A stretch of DNA of 64,000 nucleotides from Hoylesella buccalis ATCC 35310 (GTDB lineage: Bacteria; Bacteroidota; Bacteroidia; Bacteroidales; Bacteroidaceae), in NCBI RefSeq assembly GCF_025151385.1, contig NZ_CP102287.1:682001-746000 (forward strand), written 5' to 3'. Positions 19,201 through 25,651 of this stretch are shown here, piece after piece. The notes below the pieces were generated by a model. That model saw only the letters and a list, made by a program, of their open reading frames with translations. It ran no database searches and had not been told where the DNA came from. The translations under genes were made by a program, and so were the position numbers. Position 1 is the first letter of the stretch. Every line of letters begins with the position of its first letter.

Positions 19201-19971
19201 CGTATTAGACGGAAGCGTCCAAGGCGTGGTGGTCCATGCCACCAAATAAGTTGCTCCCCAGGTGCTTGCTGCCAACTCAGCATCAAGCTTAGCCAGCGTA
19301 TCGTTATCCGTCTTGAACATTGCCGTAACGGTGGTGTCTTTTACGTCACGATAACAGCCAGGTTGGTTCAACTCGTGCGAGCTCAATCCTGTACCCGCAG
19401 CAGGCGAATATGGTTGAATGGTGTAGCCCTTGTACATCAATCCGTTGTTGTAAAGTTGCTTCAAAAGCCACCACAGCGTTTCAATGTATTTGTTGTCGTA
19501 GGTTATGTAAGGATGGTCAAGATCTACGAAATAGCCCATTTCTTCGGTCAGTTTCCGCCACTCTTCAGTGAACTTCATGACGTTTTCACGACATTTACGG
19601 TTATAGTCTTCTACCGAAATATAATGTTCAGAATCCTTGTTGTCGATATCTTTCTTATTGATACCCAGTTCTTTTTCAACACCCAACTCCACGGGCAATC
19701 CATGTGTGTCCCATCCAGCCTTGCGCAGCACTTGGAACCCTTGCATTGTTTTGTACCGGTTGAACGTGTCCTTGATGGCGCGGGCTAATACGTGATGAAT
19801 GCCGGGATGACCGTTTGCCGATGGAGGACCCTCAAAGAAGATGAACTGTTCACAACCTTCACGCTCATCAATAGACTTGTGGAATATATCCAGTTCCTCC
19901 CACTTTGCTAAGATTTCCTTGTTTGTATGGGTCAAGTCTAACCCTTGATGTTCGGCAAATTTTTTAGCCAT
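16300..19971 (-). CDS. ileS: Isoleucine--tRNA ligase
   Basis: Class I synthetase charging tRNA-Ile, with an editing domain against valine. 1223 residues. The HIGH-type motif appears as the variant PGIHH (about 56-60) and the KMSKS loop as GNKMSKHLGN in the C-terminal part of the catalytic core. The CP1 editing domain has YLVAWTTTPWTLPSNTALCV. The C-terminal region lacks a zinc Cys cluster, and the overall length resembles the eukaryote-like IleRS2 class, which tends to be less sensitive to mupirocin; that phenotype is inference. It has its own promoter and heads the ileS-dksA-lspA-DUF4296 run. Confidence 0.97.
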   Translation of the reverse strand: MAKKFAEHQGLDLTHTNKEILAKWEELDIFHKSIDEREGCEQFIFFEGPPSANGHPGIHHVLARAIKDTFNRYKTMQGFQVLRKAGWDTHGLPVELGVEKELGINKKDIDNKDSEHYISVEDYNRKCRENVMKFTEEWRKLTEEMGYFVDLDHPYITYDNKYIETLWWLLKQLYNNGLMYKGYTIQPYSPAAGTGLSSHELNQPGCYRDVKDTTVTAMFKTDNDTLAKLDAELAASTWGATYLVAWTTTPWTLPSNTALCVGPKFDYVSVRTYNPYTAEKINIIIAADRLNAYLPAKGQVAPGDEMPPYNKGEKVVPYQVLRHYKGSDLEGLRYEQLMPWVKPAEKVDANAAPFVQQYAKAHPENVFLGENGKDQFVEMASEAFRVILGDYVTTDDGTGIVHIAPTFGADDAKVAKDARIPGLYLINKKGETRPMVDLQGKYYLVAELDANFVEKCVAVEAYAHHAGDYVKNSYDPKFNPNGVWDVEASEKAEDLNVIMVMEMKMEGTAFKIEKHVHSYPHCWRTDKPILYYPLDSWFIKDTAKKERMVELNNTINWQPASTGSGRFGNWLENLNDWNLSRSRFWGTPLPIWRDENKGEKCIGSLAELYDELEKSVAAGYMKSNPLKDQGFVPGDYSQANYDKIDLHRPYVDNIVLVNEQGQPMYRESDLIDVWFDSGSMPYAQQHYPFEGDMAEDKTMRDAQDRVVTGEDARKAMVESTYHGTPIPPAFFPADFINEGVDQTRGWFFTLHAIATMVFDSVAFKNVISTGLVLDAKGNKMSKHLGNVKNPFDMIEKYGADAVRFYMMTNSAPWDNLKFDEEGVDEMRRKFFGTLYNTYSFFALYANVDGFDPATTQPNKDQAPEIDLWIISKLNSLIKNVETALNGYDPTRAGRMIDSFVNDDLSNWYVRLNRKRFWGKEMSADKRSAYQTLYTCLMTVSKLLAPFAPFYADQLYLDLGGKAESVHLESFPVADEQLVNEDLEARMDLAQKVTSMVLALRRKVNVKVRQPLKQVMIPAIDEEQKRRINAMADLIKREVNVKELNFMEGEGLLVKKVKCNFRTMGKKFGKLMKGVANFMNSVAQEQIASLEHDGSISFAVDGQEVTVERDDVEIVNEDIPGWLVSNEGNLTVALEVELTDDLKKEGMARELINRIQNLRKESDFEITDRINVTVSPNEHTDGAIQAFSDYIKSQVLADNVGINPNDGVEVDFDDFKLHILVKKV

Positions 19972-20008
19972 AAGTATATTCTGTTAGAGTATGTTATTAT
20001 TTAAAGCG

Positions 20009-20040
20009 CAAAGGTAACAAAAAATCTTATGATGCACAAA
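20009..20040 (-). promoter_or_regulatory. ileS promoter
   Basis: On the minus strand TACCTTTG (20009-20016) and TTTG (20037-20040) are separated by exactly 20 bp, a textbook Bacteroidetes -7/-33 pair, 38 bp upstream of the ileS start codon. Confidence 0.8.
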
Positions 20041-20057
20041 ATTATAGAATATTTTGA

Positions 20058-20135
20058 ATTCGCTGCAATGTTTTTGTTAAGTGCTATTACAAGGAGAGCG
20101 ACATCGCAGAGTTACTGAATGCAAACAATGAATGA
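20058..20135 (+). pseudogene. 3' stub of a gene cut at the edge of the mobile island
   Basis: An open frame without a start codon ends NVFVKCYYKESDIAELLNAN (then NE and stop); its TGA overlaps the next ATG as ATGA at 20132-20135. Such coupling and the well-formed C-terminus suggest the tail of a real gene whose 5' part was lost when the island joined the region upstream of ileS. An in-frame stop at 20055 marks the left edge. The product is not identifiable. Confidence 0.4.
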
Positions 20136-20467
20136 AATCAAACACAGAACGAACTATGGCAGAGAACGAAATCATTACACAGCAAGACCCTCAGATGCAG
20201 TTGTTTTCACAACTGATGGAAGGAATATTGAAGAAATTGGAGCGGTATTGCGCTACTGCCCGTCCGATGTTGGGTGGAGAGGTTTACCTGACAGGCGAGG
20301 AGGTGTGCAAACTTTTACGGTTGAGTCCTCGCACACTTCAGGACTATCGGGACAATGGCACGATTGCCTATTTCAAAATCGGAGGAAAGATACTCTACAG
20401 GCAGAGCGACATACAAGCTATGCTTGAAAGGCATTATAATCCAATACCGCAAACAGGTAAGTTATGA
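20132..20467 (+). CDS. Excisionase-type helix-turn-helix protein of a mobile element
   Basis: Small DNA-binding protein, 111 residues. The MerR-like HTH_17 domain covers about 50-105: VYLTGEEVCKLLRLSPRTL, then YRDNGTIAYFKIGGKILYRQ, then an IQAMLERHY helix. This family accompanies Bacteroidetes conjugative and mobilizable transposons and takes part in excision or regulation. The start at 20132 is favoured because it overlaps the preceding stop as ATGA; ATG at 20156 (MAENEIITQQ) is an alternative. The stop codon lies inside the first unit of a 24-bp repeat array. The cognate integrase is absent. Confidence 0.8.
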   Translation: MKSNTERTMAENEIITQQDPQMQLFSQLMEGILKKLERYCATARPMLGGEVYLTGEEVCKLLRLSPRTLQDYRDNGTIAYFKIGGKILYRQSDIQAMLERHYNPIPQTGKL

Positions 20468-20627
20468 GTTAAGTTAAGAACTCAGTCGCGACTTAAGTCA
20501 AATGGTCAGTTATGACTTTGGTCAAGAAATTAGTTTCGACCTAAGTCAAAATTAACTTTAGTCAAAAATATGTCAGCTCATAAAGTCAGTAAGTCAAGAA
20601 ATTAGTCTAAACTTATCTCTTGACTTA
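20460..20627 (+). repeat. 24-bp phased degenerate repeat array (iteron-like)
   Basis: Cores resembling GACTTWRGTCAA recur at 20466, 20490, 20514, 20538, 20554 and 20586; most spacings are exactly 24 bp and the two exceptions are 16 and 32. The tail GTCAAGAAATTAGT at 20521 and 20593 is identical and 72 bp (3 x 24) apart. The units start AGTTATGA, AGTCGCGAC, AGTTATGAC and AGTTTCGAC. The array follows the HTH gene directly, so the HTH protein is the obvious candidate binder, but replication or transfer iterons are also possible. Confidence 0.7.
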
Positions 20628-20714
20628 CTTCTTGAACTTTGAACTCTCGTCTATCAAAAGCACCCCAGAAAGGTTACTTTATGGAACATAACAAACTATC
20701 TCTTTCTTTATACT

Positions 20715-20769
20715 GGCAAGGTGTGTCTTTGTACCACAAATTGCCATTTGTACCACAAAGACCCTTGCC
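20715..20769 (+). other. oriT-like inverted and direct repeat upstream of the mob gene
   Basis: Outer inverted repeat GGCAAGG (20715-20721) / CCTTGCC (20763-20769), inner arms GTCTTTGT (20725-20732) / ACAAAGAC (20755-20762), and within these a duplicated 13-mer TTTGTACCACAAA at 20728 and 20747. It lies 44 bp upstream of a MobA-like gene. Nested repeats just before mob genes are the usual form of origins of transfer, but no nic site can be named. Confidence 0.5.
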
Positions 20770-20812
20770 CCAAAGGGGGATTAAATCACTCCCAAGTCGT
20801 GATTAGAAAGCA

Positions 20813-21232
20813 ATGAAAAAGCAGAAACAAAAGAAGCCAGACGGCAGATGTGCCACCTGCCCAAGATGGGACAGATGGCACATCAGGATACCTAATTCTG
20901 AAGACCAGCAGAAGCTTATCAGACTCTACCGCAAGTCGGGAGCAAAAACGAAAAGTGATTTTGTCCGAGCAAGACTTTTAGGTGAAGCCTTTAAGGTCAT
21001 CACCCAAGACCCTGCAAAAGAACCTTACTTGGAGAAACTCTCCGAAATCGTTGCCATGACTCATAAGATAGGCGTACTATACAACGAAGCCGTGAAAGCC
21101 CTCAATACTTATCATTCTGTCGCCACTGCTCAACAACTGCTCAGCAAACTCGAAACCTATTCCCAACTTCTTATTAGACTTCAACAACAAGCAGTACAAC
21201 TGACAAAATCCCTTGAGAGTAAACAAGAATGA
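20813..21232 (+). CDS. MobA/MobC-like mobilization accessory protein
   Basis: Relaxosome accessory protein of Bacteroidetes mobilizable elements, 139 residues. Basic N-terminus (MKKQKQKKPDGRC), then a ribbon-helix-helix-like region (WHIRIPNSEDQQKLIRLYRK, then SDFVRARLLGE) and a C-terminal coiled coil rich in Leu and Gln (about 90-135). In intact elements a relaxase gene follows, usually overlapping; none is present here, and an IS1-like fragment and RHS module follow instead, so this is the stump of a broken element. An oriT-like hairpin lies upstream. Confidence 0.75.
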   Translation: MKKQKQKKPDGRCATCPRWDRWHIRIPNSEDQQKLIRLYRKSGAKTKSDFVRARLLGEAFKVITQDPAKEPYLEKLSEIVAMTHKIGVLYNEAVKALNTYHSVATAQQLLSKLETYSQLLIRLQQQAVQLTKSLESKQE

Positions 21233-21307
21233 ATGCTGATAAATCATAACACCCAACGTTAGCATCGTGCTGTGATTGTCCAATCCATCTTTGGTCAGTT
21301 ATCAATG

Positions 21308-21493
21308 TTAGGAAGATAGGCTTTGTATGTTGTAGACGGTAATAAAACTGTTCTGGCAATTCTTACATCGGTAGCGTTGTTTACCTGTACTACTTTTACC
21401 ACTTCTGATAATATTGTTTGAGTGGCAATGCGGACATTGAAACTCAACTCCCAATCTGGAGCATAAAGTTCCAAAACTATCCTGTTGCTTCAT
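21308..21493 (-). pseudogene. IS1-like transposase fragment (InsA-type zinc finger)
   Basis: 61 residues containing FQCPHCHSNNIIRSGKSSTG and then KQRYRCKNCQNSF, the CxxC...CxxC zinc ribbon at the N-terminus of IS1-family InsA. The sequence is lost after SFITVY, and no InsB-like catalytic part is nearby. It is read through one copy of the seam repeat described at 21426-21462. It is a remnant of an insertion sequence and not a functional transposase. Confidence 0.7.
21426..21462 (-). repeat. Seam repeat copy A (IS1-like end)
   Basis: Minus-strand GCTCCAGATTGGGAGTTG, then 7 bp, then ATGTCCGCATTG. The first 18 bp are identical to copy B (21599-21616), and the whole segment aligns with copy C (24372-24408) with identical internal spacing. 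Here the segment leads directly into the InsA-like zinc ribbon. Confidence 0.7.
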
Positions 21494-21518
21494 TTGCTTA
21501 TGCTATAATTGCGAAAAT

Positions 21519-21558
21519 AATGCGAAGGCAAAGCGCTAATTCCTGCCTTCGCATTTTT
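21519..21558. terminator. Bidirectional terminator after the immunity gene
   Basis: A perfect 11-bp stem AATGCGAAGGC (21519-21529) / GCCTTCGCATT (21545-21555) with TTTTT on the plus strand and ATTTTCG on the minus strand, about 40 bp past the minus-strand immunity gene. Confidence 0.75.
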
Positions 21559-21595
21559 AACTTATCAGATAGTCCTGATAATCAAGACCCAATTT

Positions 21596-22231
21596 TCACA
21601 ACTCCCAATCTGGAGCATTACCTGTTCCATCGCTTTTTATAGAATGCAAACTATCTATGCCTGTAACAAGAAGTAGTTTTTTCTTTTTCTTTGTTGAAAT
21701 AGAATATATATCTAACAAATAATCTTGCCAATTCTTGTCTATAGTGTCTATCCTTAGTTGCAAAAAGGTTCCTTTGACATAAAGACATTTGAATAGATAT
21801 GCTTTGTTTGATGCGGTATTATAATAGGGTAAGGATTTTATCTCTTGAAGCAAGAGATGTTTTTTATCAGAGATATTGCTATCGATCAGCCCAATTTGTT
21901 TGAATAGCTTTATATCCGTAGAGTCCGGAAAAATAAAGATTGTATCGCTTTCTTTTTTATTGTCCGTTACCTCTTTCCATATATTTTTTTGATTAATATT
22001 ATTTTTTCCAATTTTTATCGGAATAAAATAAGTTCTGTATCTGCTATCAACAGCTGTGTTATAAGAATGTTTATGATGTCTTCTTATCTTTTTATGTGAT
22101 AAATCGCTCTTATTGTAAACAGCTATGTAATATCCTGCAAAGATATTTGAGGTATCTCTGCTTTGAGCATTTATCTTCCAGCATGGAAATGTATAGAAAA
22201 CTATTACCAATAATATAATTGTCTTTATCAT
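21596..22231 (-). CDS. Exported hypothetical protein, candidate immunity to the RHS metzincin toxin
   Basis: 211 residues with a signal peptide (MIKTIILLVIVFYTFPCWKI, then cleavage near NAQS). The rest is Lys/Asp/Ile-rich and beta-rich with no recognised domain. It lies 74 bp downstream of the RHS toxin gene on the same strand, the standard place for a cognate immunity gene, and its export fits a protease toxin acting in the periplasm. The last residues (APDWEL) come from seam repeat copy B, so the original C-terminus may have been replaced. It is AT-rich relative to the chromosome, a sign of transfer. The immunity role is inferred from position only. Confidence 0.6.
   Translation of the reverse strand: MIKTIILLVIVFYTFPCWKINAQSRDTSNIFAGYYIAVYNKSDLSHKKIRRHHKHSYNTAVDSRYRTYFIPIKIGKNNINQKNIWKEVTDNKKESDTIFIFPDSTDIKLFKQIGLIDSNISDKKHLLLQEIKSLPYYNTASNKAYLFKCLYVKGTFLQLRIDTIDKNWQDYLLDIYSISTKKKKKLLLVTGIDSLHSIKSDGTGNAPDWEL
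21599..21616 (-). repeat. Seam repeat copy B
   Basis: Minus-strand GCTCCAGATTGGGAGTTG, identical to copy A over 18 bp and preceded by GGTAAT, as copy C is by GGTGAT. It supplies the last codons of the immunity gene. Beyond this point it does not match the other copies. Confidence 0.7.
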
Positions 22232-22305
22232 CTAATAGAGGAAATCAAAACTTTAACTTATCAATGGAGCAATATATGCTATACTCCATTGATAAGTATT
22301 TTTTA

Positions 22306-24453
22306 TTAATTCACTTTCTTTGTCCAAAGCCTACCATTGCTCGTATCTGCTTTAGGAGTGTCCCGCTTATTAAAGAGTACCTTTATAGAGTTTTTATCTA
22401 CTTTAGGAAAATCGTACGTTTTCAAAGTCTTTCCTTCTATAGAAGTTCTTTCTATTGTATCCAATAGCTTCATGACAGATGTCTTATCAGAATGTTCTGC
22501 ACCCAAATTATGTCCAATTTCATGAATTGCTGTACTTGTATTAATATCTCTTGAGTCAATACCCTCTTCAATACCTTTTTTAATGTTTTCTACATTGAAG
22601 TCTATTCTAAAATTATTGGCAGAACCATATTCATTTCCATTATAAACTTCAGTTCCAACGATATTTCCATAATATCGTGGCTCCCCGGAGGTTGTCTCAA
22701 AGCATGTATTAAGCCTTGCTTCGTTCACATCTTTTACTTCTTCGGCACTTAGATTGTATTTAGCATAAAAGGTTCTATTCTGCTCTTTGACTTTAATTCC
22801 GCTACCGCCTCCTAAGTTATTGTATGCATTAATCGCATCATTTAAACCTTGTTTTTGACTTTCATCTAATGTACCTTTTTTATAGAAATACTTTGCAGTA
22901 ATAATATATGGGTCTGTTTCTGTCCCATTTCCTGTAACCATGCCATCTCTCCCATCAGGATCAATAAATCTTATTGGGTTATCCATCGTATAGCAATACC
23001 CAGTAACACTTGGATATTTCTCCATTAATGGATCTACCCCTAACCACATGGAGATTTTTGGGTCCATGTACCTGGCTCCGTAATAGTATAGCCCGGTTTC
23101 TTCATCTAATTCCTTGGCGTTGAAGAGGTAAGGCGTGTTCCAAGTGTTGTTGCGCTCTTCTATGAATACTTCGCCAAACGGCACATACTCAATGTGCTGT
23201 GACACTTCTCCGTCTAAGTTGGTGATGTAACTACTGCTGCCCAAGTGATCGTGGTGATAGTAGAACTGCAGCCGCTCGTTAGTGCCAGCTTCGCCAGCCC
23301 TCGTCTTGACCATCGCCCTTGCCTGTGAAGTCTCCGGCGTGTCGTCATCACTACTAAAGCCTTTGCCATTGACATAGTCGTCATTGTCCTTTCCAGAATA
23401 AGGTAAGTCAAACGTTTTGTAATTGTCTTTAATGGATTGTAACTGCTGATTGTACTTATCCTTGTAATTGATAGTCAAGCCATCTGCCTCATTTCCTGCA
23501 TACGGGATGCGTCTCGGGTCCGCACCGTAGCTTGCGAGGTCGCCGAGTTTAGATACGATACGCTGGCTACCCACATAGATGTGCTTGGTATATTTGCCAC
23601 CTTGCCCAGCAACGAGGTATGGGCTGACATAGAGACTGAAGCGTGCCGTACCGGTGTTGCCACCCGAGAACTCGGAATTGACAAAGATAGCTTCATTCTC
23701 ACCACTAGTCTTCACCGTGCGCTCACCATCGGCATCATACCAGTAGTTGCTCACAAAACCATTCTCGTCGGCTGCAAGGAGTCGGTTTTCTTCGTCCCAC
23801 TTGTACTTCTGCTCGGTTGCCTTTTCATCTTCCTTGCCATCATGCTTTACACGGCTGGTGTTGATGTAGACAAGGTTTCCGTTGGCATCATAGGTGTACT
23901 TGTGTCCGTTGTTGATGTTCGTGCTGTCCGTCGGGGTTTCTTCCGTGCGGTAGTTGATGTCACGGACACTGGCCAGTTGGAATTTCTTGCCCTCATCATT
24001 ATTATATGTATAGGTGAGGTCATAGCCTGCATTGAGGGTACCGTTGAACTGCACGTTACTTTGCGTGAGGTGCTGCTTCTTGCTCGTGATGCGGTGCATG
24101 TTGTCATAGCCCATGGCAAGGGTGTAAGATGCCGTCTTATTGTCCGCACCCTTGTAAGTACCTGTTGCGCTTGACAAACGATACAGTGGGTCATAAGTGT
24201 AGCTGTGGCTTATCTGTCCGCCTGCCTTGCCGCTCTGCGGGAGCGGGGCGTTGTTCTGAATGCCCAGCACGTTGCTCACGGCATCATAGCTGTAGGCATT
24301 GTCCATGATGGTGCCTGCCTTGGCGTTCTTTATTATTGCACTTTTCCGCTTTTGACAATTCCAATTGGATACAATGCCGACATAAAAAATTAACTCCCAA
24401 TCAGGAACATCACCATCTAACTTTGTATATAACATTAGTGTCTTCCACAACAT
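22306..24453 (-). CDS. Orphan RHS-repeat protein with C-terminal metzincin metalloprotease toxin domain
   Basis: 5'-truncated polymorphic toxin, 715 residues in the open frame. Residues 1-45 are not RHS: they read out of frame through the upstream gene and seam repeat copy C. RHS sequence starts near residue 44 (AKAGTIMDNAYSYDAVSNVL) and continues with YD repeats (YTYDANGNLVY, YKWDEENRLLAADENG) to the conserved RHS end (LYYYGARYMDPKISMWLGVD, then a DPDGRD boundary at about 498-503). The variable C-terminus (about 505-715) has HEIGHNLGAEH at 644-654, an exact HExxHxxGxxH metzincin zinc site, and a likely Met-turn SVM at 659-661. It therefore probably cleaves protein. No signal peptide or delivery domain remains, so it may be silent or expressed only after recombination with a full-length RHS gene elsewhere. 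Confidence 0.85.
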   Translation of the reverse strand: MLWKTLMLYTKLDGDVPDWELIFYVGIVSNWNCQKRKSAIIKNAKAGTIMDNAYSYDAVSNVLGIQNNAPLPQSGKAGGQISHSYTYDPLYRLSSATGTYKGADNKTASYTLAMGYDNMHRITSKKQHLTQSNVQFNGTLNAGYDLTYTYNNDEGKKFQLASVRDINYRTEETPTDSTNINNGHKYTYDANGNLVYINTSRVKHDGKEDEKATEQKYKWDEENRLLAADENGFVSNYWYDADGERTVKTSGENEAIFVNSEFSGGNTGTARFSLYVSPYLVAGQGGKYTKHIYVGSQRIVSKLGDLASYGADPRRIPYAGNEADGLTINYKDKYNQQLQSIKDNYKTFDLPYSGKDNDDYVNGKGFSSDDDTPETSQARAMVKTRAGEAGTNERLQFYYHHDHLGSSSYITNLDGEVSQHIEYVPFGEVFIEERNNTWNTPYLFNAKELDEETGLYYYGARYMDPKISMWLGVDPLMEKYPSVTGYCYTMDNPIRFIDPDGRDGMVTGNGTETDPYIITAKYFYKKGTLDESQKQGLNDAINAYNNLGGGSGIKVKEQNRTFYAKYNLSAEEVKDVNEARLNTCFETTSGEPRYYGNIVGTEVYNGNEYGSANNFRIDFNVENIKKGIEEGIDSRDINTSTAIHEIGHNLGAEHSDKTSVMKLLDTIERTSIEGKTLKTYDFPKVDKNSIKVLFNKRDTPKADTSNGRLWTKKVN
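24372..24408 (-). repeat. Seam repeat copy C
   Basis: Minus-strand GTTCCTGATTGGGAGTTA (3 mismatches to copies A and B), 7 bp, then ATGTCGGCATTG. Read in the InsA frame, the following bases give a decayed zinc-ribbon-like IVKSGK and then stops, matching IIRSGKS in copy A. It overlaps the stop region of the upstream lipoprotein gene (TGGTGATG), so it is a real junction between the lipoprotein module and the RHS fragment. Confidence 0.65.
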
Positions 24454-24961
24454 TTTCTATTCTGTTTTTGAATTGTATTTTTTTTGCAACAAACTTATTG
24501 GAAGAATTAACATTTACATAAAAAATCCTATAACTCTCCACCTTAGTTCCTCTAGTTTGATAATCATGTGAATTAATCGATTCTATAAAAGAAGAAATAA
24601 AGGGAGAAGAAAATACTTCGAAAGTATCAACTCCATCAGTTATAATACCACTATTATTCATACACCATCCTTTAAACAGATCTGTAATATTTCTTCCAGT
24701 CTTGTCATAAATCTCCAAATCTTCCATATTATTGTATATGCCATCCAGTCCTGGTTCTATTCCTCCTCCAGAAAAAAAACGTATTTCAGGATTGCATAAA
24801 TTGATGTTGAATTTTAATAAATAATAGTCCTTGCCTAATTCTAGTGAATCGGCAATAACTATATGTCTTAGCTCCACACCTGTAATATTATAGTTTTTAT
24901 AATATCTGCTACATGATGCAAGAGCAAGACATATACATAATAATATAACTTTTTTCATCAT
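24410..24961 (-). CDS. Hypothetical lipoprotein, possible orphan immunity protein
   Basis: 183 residues with a lipoprotein signal (MMKKVILLCICLALASC, Cys17). The mature part has beta-rich stretches (YYLLKFNINLCNPEIRFFSG) and no recognised family. It ends at TGGTGA, exactly at the start of seam repeat copy C, and is upstream of the RHS fragment on the same strand. In RHS loci, displaced modules leave immunity genes without toxins, so this may be the immunity partner of a lost toxin; this is inference. AT-rich like the other small gene of the island. A TAACTTTG -7-like box (25059-25066, minus) is about 100 bp upstream, without a convincing -33. Confidence 0.6.
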   Translation of the reverse strand: MMKKVILLCICLALASCSRYYKNYNITGVELRHIVIADSLELGKDYYLLKFNINLCNPEIRFFSGGGIEPGLDGIYNNMEDLEIYDKTGRNITDLFKGWCMNNSGIITDGVDTFEVFSSPFISSFIESINSHDYQTRGTKVESYRIFYVNVNSSNKFVAKKIQFKNRIENVVEDTNVIYKVRW

Positions 24962-25399
24962 CTATCTATCAAATAAATTTGATGAATCCCATGAATATTA
25001 CCAAATACATGGAACTTTCGAGTGGTAGATTCTCCCCCGTAGAGTCAACCAGCAAGTGCAAAGTTACAAAACGTGTTTGAAGAACTCTCGTTTTGGTGTA
25101 GAAAAGTTTAATTTTTCTCTCGGTCTTTCGCGTAGGTGCATTTCATTCGTCTCATTTTGTTATTTGGCAGCAATGTTTGTTGTTTTGGCAAATGGTATGA
25201 AAGAAGACAAAATAAAATAAGGATTTAAAATCTTTCTGAATTTTATTGACAACATGCCTTCCGCTCCTTGGCTTATTTACAAACAAACATGTTGATGGGC
25301 GTAAATAAGCGAAATATGAGCATGTTTCTTACATCGCTCTTACACAGGTAATTATGCTTTTATGTTAAAGTTGTTTAGCTTTATTTCAACTACTTTTGA
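24962..25399. other. Intergenic stretch at the island edge, no gene
   Basis: AT-rich. Contents: the candidate -7 box for the lipoprotein at 25059-25066 (minus); two TTTGGCA copies near 25162 and 25185; and a loose ACATGTT/CATGTT inverted pair (about 25288 and 25322). No ORF with a recognisable product and no RNA gene were seen. Confidence 0.5.
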
Positions 25400-25607
25400 G
25401 CCAAAAGCATTGCTTAAAACGAGTTTTTAGCATGCTATTGACGGGCAAAGGCATGCTAATAGTCCGCCAAAGTGATACGTTTAGTGAGGTAAACTCAATG
25501 CTCTTTCGGTGAAAAACGGTTTTTGTCACAAAATTAAGGCATATTTGCATCCTTCCGACCTATCGTTTTTTCCTAGATTGAAAGTTTGCAAGTGCCGTTT
25601 TAAGGCC
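25400..25607 (+). repeat. Dispersed ~210-bp intergenic repeat, copy 1
   Basis: Matches the reverse complement of 46034-46243 in order and length. Shared blocks: GCCAAAAGCATTGCTT (16/16) at the left end, GCATGC, CTATTGACGGGCAAAG against CTATTAACAGGCAAAG, CAAAGTGATRC, and a 49-bp right block beginning CCTATCGTTTTTT and ending GTTTTAAGG with 7 mismatches. It contains small hairpins (GTTTA-gtgagg-TAAAC). Non-coding. Confidence 0.7.
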
Positions 25608-25651
25608 CTAAAATGAGGAAAAAATTGAACAAACGGGGAATAGGCAAATAA

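Noticed and set aside
16517..19788. Several 100-170 codon plus-strand frames opposite ileS
   Set aside because: They are antisense shadows of a conserved synthetase gene and show no family features.
20119..20427. Alternative frame over the HTH gene
   Set aside because: It has no domain and is in the wrong frame for the clear HTH_17 motif.
20460..20627. Possible CRISPR array
   Set aside because: The 24-bp units are contiguous and degenerate, without unique spacers between identical repeats, and no cas gene is near.
21174..21359. 61-codon minus-strand frame beside the IS1-like fragment
   Set aside because: It overlaps the end of the mob gene and has no likeness to InsA or InsB; probably noise at the junction.
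24306..24453. First 49 codons of the RHS frame as a new domain (PDWEL motif)
   Set aside because: The same bases are explained by the upstream gene end plus a seam repeat that continues as a decayed InsA sequence in another frame.
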